A stretch of DNA of 28,478 nucleotides, from contig DATECU010000339.1 in assembly GCA_035286745.1 (NCBI GenBank), positions 1 through 28,478 of the forward strand, written 5' to 3'. A program made the position numbers and the translations under genes. Below, one piece after another: positions 6,536 to 14,653 of this stretch. Below the pieces are notes generated by a model. It was given only the letters and a program-made list of their open reading frames with translations. It did not search any database and had not been told where the DNA came from. Numbering within the stretch: the stretch's first letter is position 1; the number at the start of each line of letters is the position of its first letter. The stretch is from DATECU01 sp035286745 (GTDB taxonomy: Bacteria; Acidobacteriota; Vicinamibacteria; Fen-336).

Positions 6536-8236
6536 ATGCTCCTCGACGCCATGGACAAGTGGGCGCTGGATCTCGGCACGACCAACACGGGCCTCGCCCA
6601 CTGGGATGAGGCGAGCGGCCAGCCGCACCTGGTGGAACTGCCCCGGATCTGCCGCAAGCCCCGGGGCGACGATCGGCTCGAAGCCCCCGCTCTGGTGCCT
6701 TCCGTCGTCCAGCTCGTGCCCCCAGCCTCGCTCCTCGACCGCCTGGGGACCTGGCCGCCCCTGGAGCGCCTCCTGCTCTTGGGGCGAACGGCACTCATCG
6801 GTCGGCCCGCGCTGGAGCGAAACCAGGGCCTTGCCGATCCCGCGTTCGTGCCGGGGTTCAAGGTCGCTCTGTCTTCCGAGCCGCTGCGTCCCCTGGCCAG
6901 AACCGGCCGCCGCGTGGTCACGGCTCGGGGAGCGGCCCGAGCCTTCTTGCGAGAGCTGCTGGCGGAAGTGAAGCGGGAAACCGGGCACCGGGTCCGGGAC
7001 CTGGTGGTCACCACGCCGGTGGACGCCTACGAAGGCTACCGCGCGCAGCTCGACGAGCTGCTGCGGTCGGTCGGCGTGCGCCGCCTGCGCTTTCTGGACG
7101 AGCCGCTGGCGGCCGCCCTGGGCTACGGCTTGGGGTTGGCTTCGGACCGCAACGTGCTGGTGGTCGACATCGGTGGCGGAACCATGAACGTCGCTCTGGT
7201 GCGAATCGCGGCGGCGCGCCTGCAGCAGGGGCGGGCAGAGGTCCTGGCCAAACAAGGGCTGCCCTGCGGTGGCAACGCCGTCGACAGTTGGATTCTCGAA
7301 CACGTCAGCCGGCGCATGGGCTTTGCCCTCGAAGAGGTCTCCGACCAAGAGGAGATGCGGCTTTGGCGCCGGCTGATGCTCGCCGAAGCCTGCCGCGTCA
7401 AGGAAGCCGTGTTCGTCGAGCCCTCGGCGGAGTTCCTGCTCACGCCGCCGGGGCTCAGCCGGCGGCCCCGGCGCGGTGCTCCCGGTGCGCAACCCACCCA
7501 GATCACGCGCGACGACCTGGTGCAGGTGCTTCGGGGGGGCGGCTTCTACGCCGCGCTGTCCAGAAGCGTCGAACAGGTGCTGGCTGAAGCTCCCATGCCC
7601 GCCGAGGGGGTCGACGACATCCTGATGGTGGGCGGGTCCACGCTCCTGCCCGGCGTCTTCCCGCTTGTGGAGGAGCGTTTCGAGCGCCACCGGGTGCGGG
7701 CCTGGCAGCCCTTCGAGGCGGTGGCGTTGGGCGCGGCTTCGTTCGCCGCCGACAAGTACCGCCAACGCGACTTCATCGTGCACGACTATGCGTTTCTCAC
7801 CCACGACCCGCGCACGCACGAGCCCGTCTACACGGTGGTCGTACCGCGAGGCACCGCGTTCCCCACCCCGCCGGACCTGTGGAGGGGACAACTGGTCCCC
7901 ACCTGCTCGTTGGGTGCCCCGGAGACGCTCTTCAAGCTGGTCCTGTGCGAGATCGGGCGCGCCGACGGAGACGGACGGCGTTTTGTGTGGGACGCGGCGG
8001 GCGACCTCCACAAGGTGGGCGGCAAGGCGGGGTCCGACGGCCGGGTGGTGGTGCCGCTGAACGAAGCCAGCCCCACCCTGGGCCACCTCGATCCCCCGCA
8101 CTCGCCGCGGGACCGCCGGCCCCGCCTCGAGATCTCGTTCGGTGTTGACCGAGATCGGTGGCTGGTGGCGACCGTGCTCGACCTCCAGACGCGACGAATC
8201 CTCATGGACGCGCAGCCGGTGGTGCGCTTGCAGTAG
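6536..8236 (+). CDS. Atypical Hsp70-family ATPase
   Basis: The 566-residue protein has all actin/Hsp70 ATPase signatures: phosphate-1 loop LDLGTTNTGLAHWD at residues 11-24, connect-1 region DEPLAAALGYGL, phosphate-2 VVDIGGGTMNVALV and the adenosine motif ILMVGGSTLLPG. It differs from DnaK in an about 60-residue stretch after the first loop (ICRKPRGDDRLEAPALVPS) and in a short beta-type C-terminal part of about 140 residues without the DnaK lid or EEVD-like end. It is therefore a divergent Hsp70 relative (HscC/YegD-like in style), not the housekeeping chaperone. I chose the ATG at 6536, preceded by AGGCGG; an ATG at 6551 is possible, and a TACAAT at 6532-6537 could then be a -10. The HEAT-repeat gene follows after 3 bases, so the two are probably co-translated and may act as a chaperone and adaptor pair. 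Confidence 0.8.
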   Translation: MLLDAMDKWALDLGTTNTGLAHWDEASGQPHLVELPRICRKPRGDDRLEAPALVPSVVQLVPPASLLDRLGTWPPLERLLLLGRTALIGRPALERNQGLADPAFVPGFKVALSSEPLRPLARTGRRVVTARGAARAFLRELLAEVKRETGHRVRDLVVTTPVDAYEGYRAQLDELLRSVGVRRLRFLDEPLAAALGYGLGLASDRNVLVVDIGGGTMNVALVRIAAARLQQGRAEVLAKQGLPCGGNAVDSWILEHVSRRMGFALEEVSDQEEMRLWRRLMLAEACRVKEAVFVEPSAEFLLTPPGLSRRPRRGAPGAQPTQITRDDLVQVLRGGGFYAALSRSVEQVLAEAPMPAEGVDDILMVGGSTLLPGVFPLVEERFERHRVRAWQPFEAVALGAASFAADKYRQRDFIVHDYAFLTHDPRTHEPVYTVVVPRGTAFPTPPDLWRGQLVPTCSLGAPETLFKLVLCEIGRADGDGRRFVWDAAGDLHKVGGKAGSDGRVVVPLNEASPTLGHLDPPHSPRDRRPRLEISFGVDRDRWLVATVLDLQTRRILMDAQPVVRLQ

Positions 8237-8239
8237 GTC

Positions 8240-9592
8240 ATGGTGACTGTGGTCGGCCTCTTCATGGACCTGATCGCCGTCCTCGCTCGTTTGGCGGGGC
8301 GGTTGGGGCCAAGCAGTTCGCGGTGGCTCGAGGCCGAGCTGGCCGAAGCGGCCCGCCAGCACAAGGTCCGTTGGGTCCCGCGATCGCGGTGGTCCTCAGC
8401 CGTCACCGGCACCTGCGAGGACCTCTCGGTCGGTGTGGACTTCGAATGGAAGAAGCCGTCCGAGGTCGAGAGCGACCAGCTCCACCTCTGTCTCACCGTC
8501 AGCGGGCCTCGCATCCCATCCGGGCTCGCCTTCGCGGCCGAGCGGGGGACCGGCGACGACGTGCTCACCGGCGACACCGGGTTCGACGACCTGGTCGAGG
8601 TCCGCGGCGAGCCCACCATCATCCTGGCGCTCCTGGACCGGGAGATCCGCCAGCGGGTGGGCGAGTTCGTCGGGCTCGGTGGGTCCCTGAAGGCCGGTCG
8701 GCTGGCGTGCAGCTCTCCCACCTCGTTCGCGTCGGGAGAGATCGCGCGCGGGCTCCGTCTGGGTCTGTGGTTGGCGCGCGAGCTTTCCTCACCCGGCGGA
8801 GGAGTGTGCGAGCGCCTGGCGCACAACGCGAGGCTGGATCCCAGCCCGGGCGTGAGGCTGTGGAACCTGTGGCAGCTCCACGAAAGGTTCCCGGAGACTC
8901 CCCAGGCGCGCGAAGCCAGTCGCCAGGACCTCGCGGACCCGAGCCCGTGGGTGCGCCTGACCGCCGCGCGCTTTCTGAATGACGAGGGCATCGAGACCCT
9001 GGAGGGCCTGGCGCAGGATCGCGGCGTCCCGGAGAGCGCGGCTGCGGATGCGGTCGCCCTGCTGGCCGCCCGCTGTCCAGTGGCTCGGGCGGGCCCGCTC
9101 CTGGTGGCCGCCTTGAAGGCGCACTCTGGGGAGGCGCGGGTGCAGGCGGTCCAGGAGCTGGGACGCCTCCGCTACCAGCCGGCTCGGAAACCCCTGCTGG
9201 TGCTCCTGGGCCGCGCCGATCCGCGCTGCGCGGCGGCGGCTGCGGAGGCGCTGGGCGCGCTAGGCGATGCCAGCGCCGAGGCGGCCCTGCTCAAGGCGGT
9301 GGACAGCGATGCCCGCGAGTTGAGGCTGGCGGCGATCCGGGCGCTGGGGGTGATGGGAAGCGTGGCGGCGGTCGAGCCCCTGCTCGCCTTCGGGGCCGGG
9401 CGCCGTCTCGACGGCGAGAGCCGGCAGGCGGTTCGCGATGCGGTGGGTGCCATTCAATCGCGCCTGGCCGGCGCGGAGGCGGGTCAAGTGTCGCTGGCGG
9501 CCCCTTCGCCGGGCAGCGGATGGCTGAGCGTGGCTACCCTCGAGGTCGAGCCGGGACGGCTGTCTCTGCTTCCTGATCGGAAGCAGGGCTGA
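8240..9592 (+). CDS. HEAT-repeat protein coupled to the Hsp70-like gene
   Basis: The protein has 450 residues and no signal peptide; it is probably cytoplasmic or peripheral, with one weak hydrophobic N-terminal stretch LFMDLIAVLARLAG. Residues from about 20 to 200 form a domain I do not recognise (WVPRSRWSSAVTGTCEDLSV, ILALLDREIRQRVGEFVG). From about 205 to 410 there are five or six HEAT-like helical repeats, for example PWVRLTAARFLNDEG, ARVQAVQELGRLRYQPARKP, CAAAAAEALGALGDASAEAA and ELRLAAIRALGVMGSVAAVE. HEAT repeats bind other proteins. The ATG lies 3 bases after the Hsp70 stop, with only a weak ribosome binding site, so translation is probably coupled. The role is unknown; the arrangement suggests a partner or client-recruiting subunit of the Hsp70-like ATPase. 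Confidence 0.75.
   Translation: MVTVVGLFMDLIAVLARLAGRLGPSSSRWLEAELAEAARQHKVRWVPRSRWSSAVTGTCEDLSVGVDFEWKKPSEVESDQLHLCLTVSGPRIPSGLAFAAERGTGDDVLTGDTGFDDLVEVRGEPTIILALLDREIRQRVGEFVGLGGSLKAGRLACSSPTSFASGEIARGLRLGLWLARELSSPGGGVCERLAHNARLDPSPGVRLWNLWQLHERFPETPQAREASRQDLADPSPWVRLTAARFLNDEGIETLEGLAQDRGVPESAAADAVALLAARCPVARAGPLLVAALKAHSGEARVQAVQELGRLRYQPARKPLLVLLGRADPRCAAAAAEALGALGDASAEAALLKAVDSDARELRLAAIRALGVMGSVAAVEPLLAFGAGRRLDGESRQAVRDAVGAIQSRLAGAEAGQVSLAAPSPGSGWLSVATLEVEPGRLSLLPDRKQG
9566..9586. terminator. Hairpin at the end of the HEAT-repeat gene
   Basis: CTGCTTCC (9566-9573) pairs perfectly with GGAAGCAG (9579-9586) around a 5-base loop, over the last codons before the stop. There is no T run, so termination here would be inefficient or rho-assisted. 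It lies between convergent genes. Confidence 0.25.
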
Positions 9593-9658
9593 GCAGGGGT
9601 CGGGGCGACGGCGCCTGCGCCCGCGCGTCCACCCGGCCCGAGGGAGGTGGAGGTTCGC

Positions 9659-11410
9659 CTACTGAAAGCCGTCGGTGAAGATGGTATCGGTCAAGAAGAG
9701 CTGGCTCGATGCCATGGGGAGCGGCGCGCCCCGACCGGTTGCCTCCCACAGCGCGTGCAACCGGGTTCCCCAGTCGTCGGTGACGTTGCCGTCCCGCAGC
9801 GCCTCGATGTAGTGTCGCGTTAGGCTCTGGTAGTAGACGGTCGCTTCGACGCGGGTCGCCCGGCGGGGGATGGGGAAGCGTCCGTCGTGCCAGTACTGGC
9901 CGTCGGCGAAGACGATCCCCACCGCCGGGGCGCCCGCCGCCTCGAAGCTGGCGCTTTGATACCCGCGCGGGGGAATCCGGGTGTCCTTCTCGATGGTGTC
10001 CGCCAGCGCCATGTGGGTGGTGACCCCAGGCGGCAGGCCGGTGGTCCCCGCCGCATCGGGGCTCAGGCCGACCTGCATCTCGTAGACGGTGGTGGTTGTC
10101 TCATCGAGGTGGCTGGTGGCCGGGTCGTAGTGCCCGTGCTCGCGGAGGATGGTGCCGGCGCCGTCGAGGAACCGCAGGTTGAGCCAGACTCGGCGGCCCT
10201 CGATGTGCCCGGTGGGGAGCTTGTGGCCGGACTGGTTGACGACCCGGGCCACCACCGCGGCGCCGTCGACGGAAAGTTCCAGGCTGGCCGCCCGCTCCAG
10301 CATGGAGACGGCACGGGCTCGGCCGGCGGCGATGAGGGCCGGATCGACCGAGGGATCGCCCGCGGTATGCGCCGCGATCAGGTCGAGGGAGGGCGCGGCC
10401 GCCCCGGCAAACTCGTGCCGGGCCAGATCGGTGCGCTCCCGTCCCCACAGGCAGCCGCGAGCCGTCTCGGTCGGCATGTGGCAGTCCTGGCAGGTGGAGA
10501 CCACCGGTCCGCGGGCGCCGCCGAAGCGTCCGCCCATGTCGACGCCGCCGGCGGCGAAGCTGGAGAGCTTCCATTCGGTGTAGGTCCGCTCCAGGGGAAA
10601 CTGGGTCCAGGGGTTCTCGTCGGGCACCGCAAGGTTGGGGAGGTTGTAGCGGTAGCTGCCGTTCGGCAAGCGGGAGACGGCGACGTTGCCCACGTCGTGG
10701 CAGGTGCCGCAAAGCGCGCTCGCCCTATGGAACGGCGAGGCAATCGTCAGGTGCGGGGCGTCGGTTTCGTCGTAGGGTCCTCGGCGGCGGCCCTGAGGGT
10801 CCAGCACGAACATGGCGTTGGCGGCGTGGCCGGGCACCGCGGCCAGCCCGGCGAGAATCGCCTGATCCTCCGGCGGGCTCACCCCCGGTTGGTAGTTGGG
10901 GTCGACCAGGCTGTGGCAGAAGTGGCAGTTCACGCCGTCGCGATCGAGAGCGTCGAGGGTGCTGCCGTTCGGCTGCGCGGCATGGCCGGTGACGAAGGAC
11001 AAGGGCACGTGGCAGCGCAGGCAGAAGCTGCCGACGTTGGCCACGTCCTGGTTGGCGTTGGTCATCTGCGCGAAGAAGAGGGGATCCCGGCCGGCCAGGC
11101 CCATCAGGCTGCCCGCCCAGGTCGAGTAGGGTTCGTTCTGGGGGTCGTAGTCGCCGTGACAGCCCTGGCACTCCGTCGAGGGCCGGATCGCCGCCGGCGA
11201 GACATCTCCGATCTGGGTTCCGGACAGCCTGAAATCCTCCGGGGTCAGCGGAATGGTCGCCGCCACGGCGAGGCTGCCCGCCAGCGCGGTGAGCAGGACC
11301 GCTCCCAGCCGGCGTGGTTTGGGGCCCCGGAGCCGGCGCAGCAGCGCCCAGGGCGTCCGAGGGAAAGGCCGAGGCGCCGCAGGGTGGGGCTCAGGAGGAG
11401 GCGTTGTCAT
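9659..11410 (-). CDS. Pentaheme c-type cytochrome, exported
   Basis: The 583-residue protein carries five CxxCH heme-binding motifs: CQGCH (81-85), CLRCH (130-134), CHFCH (162-166), CGTCH (234-238) and CQDCH (307-311), all in the N-terminal half. The arrangement resembles cytochrome c554-like multiheme proteins. A Pro/Arg-rich N-tail precedes one hydrophobic segment (about 36-53, GAVLLTALAGSLAVAATI), a signal peptide or anchor. The heme-free C-terminal half is beta-rich (VVARVVNQSGHKLPTGHIEG), as in secreted multiheme proteins that bind electron carriers. Electron transfer outside the inner membrane is the likely role; the partner is unknown. It ends DTIFTDGFQ-stop, a tail shared with the M28 pseudogene. 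I chose the ATG at 11410: a longer open frame overlaps the upstream glycosyltransferase and has no family similarity. It is the last gene of a four-gene operon, 31 bases after the GT9 gene. Confidence 0.85.
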   Translation of the reverse strand: MTTPPPEPHPAAPRPFPRTPWALLRRLRGPKPRRLGAVLLTALAGSLAVAATIPLTPEDFRLSGTQIGDVSPAAIRPSTECQGCHGDYDPQNEPYSTWAGSLMGLAGRDPLFFAQMTNANQDVANVGSFCLRCHVPLSFVTGHAAQPNGSTLDALDRDGVNCHFCHSLVDPNYQPGVSPPEDQAILAGLAAVPGHAANAMFVLDPQGRRRGPYDETDAPHLTIASPFHRASALCGTCHDVGNVAVSRLPNGSYRYNLPNLAVPDENPWTQFPLERTYTEWKLSSFAAGGVDMGGRFGGARGPVVSTCQDCHMPTETARGCLWGRERTDLARHEFAGAAAPSLDLIAAHTAGDPSVDPALIAAGRARAVSMLERAASLELSVDGAAVVARVVNQSGHKLPTGHIEGRRVWLNLRFLDGAGTILREHGHYDPATSHLDETTTTVYEMQVGLSPDAAGTTGLPPGVTTHMALADTIEKDTRIPPRGYQSASFEAAGAPAVGIVFADGQYWHDGRFPIPRRATRVEATVYYQSLTRHYIEALRDGNVTDDWGTRLHALWEATGRGAPLPMASSQLFLTDTIFTDGFQ

Positions 11411-11441
11411 TCGGGCATGATGCAGGCGCCGAATGTCGCCG

Positions 11442-12377
11442 TCAAGAGCCCTCCATGGATTGGATGGAGAGTGGTCCGGCCGCCTTGCCGGCCCAGGCGA
11501 GCACCTCCTCCACGGACAGGTCGGCCATCGACCGAGTGGGTGAGCGGAGGGTTGCGACCCGGGGGCCGACCGGGCCCCACACCGCGGGGTCGGTGGGACC
11601 AAAGAGGGCGAGGGTCGGCGCGCCCCAGGCCGCCGCCAGGTGGCTGACGCCGGAGTCGTTCCCGAGGAAGAGGCCGGCCTGGGCCAGGATGGCTCCCAGC
11701 ACACGGGGGGGCAGGGCCTGGGCCGAGACCGAGTTAGGCGAGCGGAGAGCCGCCGCCGCCGCCTGGTCTGCGGGTCCCTCGACCAGCAGCCAGGGGCGCC
11801 CCGCGGTCAGGGCCTGGGCGGCGGCGGCGAAGGCCTCGGCCGGCCAGTTCTTGCGGGGCGATCCGCTGCCCGGGTGGAGGGCCAGGAAGCCGGCGGGCAG
11901 GCGGGCGAGCCAGGGCGCGGCCGATCCCGCCTCTTGGGCGCTAGGCGCATGAACCGGGGGAATGGGCCCGGTCCCTGCCGCCAGCGGGGTGGTGGCTTGG
12001 GCCAACCAGCGCGAGGCGTGGCCGAGGCCCGAGGGCGGTTCGGGATCCCAGGGGATCACCTGGGGGATGAGCCGGCCCAGGCTGGCGATCATGGAGTGGC
12101 TCCGGGTGTAGCCGAGCGCGGCGTCGAAACCCCGCAGGCGCACCGCCAGCGAACCGTCGAGACGGGGCGCGTCGGACGCCAACTCGGCGACCTCCGCCTT
12201 CTCCCAGGGGATCACGTCGTCGACTTCGCAAGGCCCCGGTCCCCGGAGCGCGGAGGCGGGTCCCTGGGGCGCCAGCAACGTCAGGGCATGCCCACCCCGG
12301 CGCAGCGCGAAGACCGCCCGCCGCAAGAGCAGGATGTCGCCTAGCGCTCCTGCCCGGAGGATCAGGACCCGGGCCAC
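11442..12377 (-). CDS. Glycosyltransferase family 9 (heptosyltransferase-like)
   Basis: The protein has 311 residues. It opens with the GT9 start ARVLILRAGALGDILLLRRA and has the second-domain donor site LALHPGSGSPRKNWP near 170-183 and LGNDSGVSHLAAAWGAPTLA followed by LFGPTDPAVWGP near the C-terminus. GT9 enzymes (WaaC, WaaF and WaaQ relatives) transfer heptose or a similar sugar onto lipid A-core or glycan acceptors at the inner face of the inner membrane. The donor and acceptor are not determined by this sequence. It starts with GTG at 12377, 3 bases after the stop of the propeller gene, which supports co-transcription and coupled translation. A core-polysaccharide or surface-glycan gene inside an operon for secreted proteins is slightly unexpected. 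Confidence 0.85.
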   Translation of the reverse strand: MARVLILRAGALGDILLLRRAVFALRRGGHALTLLAPQGPASALRGPGPCEVDDVIPWEKAEVAELASDAPRLDGSLAVRLRGFDAALGYTRSHSMIASLGRLIPQVIPWDPEPPSGLGHASRWLAQATTPLAAGTGPIPPVHAPSAQEAGSAAPWLARLPAGFLALHPGSGSPRKNWPAEAFAAAAQALTAGRPWLLVEGPADQAAAAALRSPNSVSAQALPPRVLGAILAQAGLFLGNDSGVSHLAAAWGAPTLALFGPTDPAVWGPVGPRVATLRSPTRSMADLSVEEVLAWAGKAAGPLSIQSMEGS

Positions 12378-12380
12378 GGC

Positions 12381-14597
12381 TCAGGGAAGGGTGACCCGGG
12401 CCGCCGTCGAGTTGCCCAGGAGGTCGCTGATCCGGATCACCAACACGTGCGGCCCCGGCAAGAGCCCCGGGGGCGAGAACTCGTAGCTCTCCTCCAGGCC
12501 GTCGTTGATGCCGTCCAGGGGGTGAACCTCCTGCCAGCGGCTGCCGTCCACCGAGTACTCGGCCCGCCGCAGCGGGCTGGCGTCGTCCCTCGCCACCACC
12601 CGGACCCGCGGCGGCGTCTTCTGGACCAGGCTGGCGGCCACCGAGGGTGGCAGGTTGTCGACCTCGAAGGCCTGGCTCTCTTGGCTCCCCAGAAGGGCCA
12701 GCTCCTCCGGGTTGGAGGGAGCGTCGGAAGCGGATACCCGAATCAGGTAGCGTCCGTTAGGGACAGTGCTGGTGTCCCAGGTCAGCACCGGCTCGGTCAG
12801 GCCCTTTCGCAGCGGCTTGAACAGCGGATCGGAGAGCAAACGGTAGTCGACGTCGTAGGTCAGGACGTCGCCGTTCGGATCCTCCGCCTTCCAGGTGAAG
12901 GTCTGCAAGCCCTTCTGGTGCATGCGGCGGGCGTAGGTGGTGACCGGGGGGAGCCCGCTCCGGATCGCCTGGGCTTGAGCGCGCGGGTCGGGGCCGGGCG
13001 CCTCGTAGCCCAAGATCTCGGTTTCCCCGGTGATGGAGATCGGCTTCTGGAAGACCTCGCCCGGGGGGTGCACCGCGATCGAGACCAGGCTGGGGCGGAG
13101 GTTGCGCTGCAGGTAGGCAGTGGCCACCGACTCCAGGACCGGCGTCTTCCCGGCACTCCCCTCGATGAGCGCCTTCACCTGGATGAAGCGGGCGGCCGGG
13201 CTGCTTACGGCCTGTCCCTCGGCATGACTGATGGCGGGCGACCAGTCGGACCACGTGCTGTCCGGCGCGCCGGTGTTGCCGCTGCGGGTCTGGATCTTGA
13301 TCTGGGTTCCCGGGGGGACCTGGCCATCGAAGCGCAGCCGCCCCCAGCGGGACACCGTCTCCGTGTCGTGAACCTTGGACACGAAGCTGCCCTGGCTCGT
13401 CCCCGCGGCTTCCAAGCCGTGCACGCGTCCGGGGTTGGCGGTTGCGGCCACCAGGTCGTCTCCGTGGCCTCGGCCGAGGGTCGTCGCCTGCTGCGCGGGA
13501 AGGGTGCCCAGCATGATCCAGGTGCGGTCGTTCTTCACGCGATAGAGCTGGCCCTTGTTGCCGGTGGCGACCACCACGCCCTCGCTGGTGGCGACCAACC
13601 CGAACGGGGTCTCGTCAGGGGAAGACCACAAGGTGTCCACGTCGCCGTCGGGTCCGATGCGCAGCAGGGCGCCCTTGAGCGATCCCGGGCGCGCCGGCTC
13701 GATCTTGGGAGAGGGCAACGGGGTAGGCGTAGGCGTCGAGCCCTGAGGCACCACGGTGAAGGTCTCGGTCACCGTCACCTCGCCGACGGGGGCACCGCTC
13801 GGGACCAGGGGAGGGGGAACGCCGGGCAACCGCGGGGCCTCCTCGCGTTCTTTGCCCTCGACCAGGGCGGCGTAGAGGCTGCCGTCGCCGCCCAGGTCCA
13901 GCGCCTTGACCTCGCGGAAGGCGGAGTCGTGGAGGACCCTCAGCTTGCCGGCGGCGTCCAGCCGATAGAGGATGCCGCCGGGCGAGCTGCCCGCATACAG
14001 GTTGCCCTGGGCGTCCAGAGCCAGCGCCGTCACATGGGTGTCCGAGGAGGTGAGCACCACCTCGGGCTTGCCGCTCTTGTCCAGACGATGGACCTTGCCG
14101 TCGACCCCGGTGGCCACGTAGAGGCGGCCGGAGCCGTCGAAGGCGAGTCCCCAGATGTAGCGTTCTGTGGGGTCGAAATGGACTTCGGCCTGGCCCTTGG
14201 GGTTCACCGCGTAGACCTTGCCGTCAGGCGAGGTGCCGACGTAGAGGCGCCCGTCTGGACCCAGCGCCAAGGCGTGGACCTCCAGCTCCGGCGCGTCGAA
14301 GAAGAGCGACCCCTGGCCGCCCTCGATCTTGAAGACCTTGCCGTCGTTACCGGTACCGGCATAGAGGGTGCCCTGGGCGCTCCGGGTCATGCACCAAACG
14401 TAAGGCACTTCAGGGTCGAAGAGCAGCTTGCTTCGCGGCGCCAGCCGGACCCGGCCGTCGGAGTCGACGGAGAGGCCTTCCAGGCTCCCCTCCAGAAACG
14501 GCCGCGACCCTTCGATCTTCCAGAACTGGGGCTGGGCGGCGCTGAGCGGCGACACGCTGGCGGCAAGGACGAAGAGACAGGCCAAGGGGCGAGTCAT
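12381..14597 (-). CDS. Secreted beta-propeller protein with C-terminal Ig-like domain
   Basis: The product has 738 residues with a clear signal peptide (MTRPLACLFVLAASVSPLSA). From about residue 55 to 250 five similar blades follow one another, each with a core of the form A-L-A-L-x-x-x-G-x-L-Y-x-G-T-x-x-D-G-K-V-Y, for example ALGPDGRLYVGTSPDGKVYA, and a sixth related strand TSEGVVVATGNKGQLYRV appears later. A Pro/Thr-rich linker (TPTPTPLPSP) interrupts the propeller. The C-terminal third has Ig/Fn3-type beta strands ending HVLVIRISDLLGNSTAARV. Such proteins bind ligands or partners outside the cell; no catalytic motif is seen. I chose the ATG at 14597 (ribosome binding site CGGAGG) instead of the more distant ATG at 14657, because the signal peptide begins there. 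It follows the S55-like gene by 56 bases. Confidence 0.8.
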   Translation of the reverse strand: MTRPLACLFVLAASVSPLSAAQPQFWKIEGSRPFLEGSLEGLSVDSDGRVRLAPRSKLLFDPEVPYVWCMTRSAQGTLYAGTGNDGKVFKIEGGQGSLFFDAPELEVHALALGPDGRLYVGTSPDGKVYAVNPKGQAEVHFDPTERYIWGLAFDGSGRLYVATGVDGKVHRLDKSGKPEVVLTSSDTHVTALALDAQGNLYAGSSPGGILYRLDAAGKLRVLHDSAFREVKALDLGGDGSLYAALVEGKEREEAPRLPGVPPPLVPSGAPVGEVTVTETFTVVPQGSTPTPTPLPSPKIEPARPGSLKGALLRIGPDGDVDTLWSSPDETPFGLVATSEGVVVATGNKGQLYRVKNDRTWIMLGTLPAQQATTLGRGHGDDLVAATANPGRVHGLEAAGTSQGSFVSKVHDTETVSRWGRLRFDGQVPPGTQIKIQTRSGNTGAPDSTWSDWSPAISHAEGQAVSSPAARFIQVKALIEGSAGKTPVLESVATAYLQRNLRPSLVSIAVHPPGEVFQKPISITGETEILGYEAPGPDPRAQAQAIRSGLPPVTTYARRMHQKGLQTFTWKAEDPNGDVLTYDVDYRLLSDPLFKPLRKGLTEPVLTWDTSTVPNGRYLIRVSASDAPSNPEELALLGSQESQAFEVDNLPPSVAASLVQKTPPRVRVVARDDASPLRRAEYSVDGSRWQEVHPLDGINDGLEESYEFSPPGLLPGPHVLVIRISDLLGNSTAARVTLP

Positions 14598-14653
14598 GGT
14601 TCCTCCGAGATCGGGCGGCTGCGGGTGGATGGCGCTCTCTTTGGACCCGGGCC

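Noticed and set aside
5996..8362. A 788-codon open frame on the minus strand across the Hsp70-like gene
   Set aside because: It is antisense to the Hsp70 gene with its conserved ATPase motifs; the length reflects high GC content. Its end merely runs out of frame through the M28 gene.
11411..11704. N-terminal extension of the cytochrome frame by 98 codons
   Set aside because: It lies inside the GT9 gene in another frame, is rich in Pro/Arg/Ser as expected from a shadow, and precedes a proper export segment.
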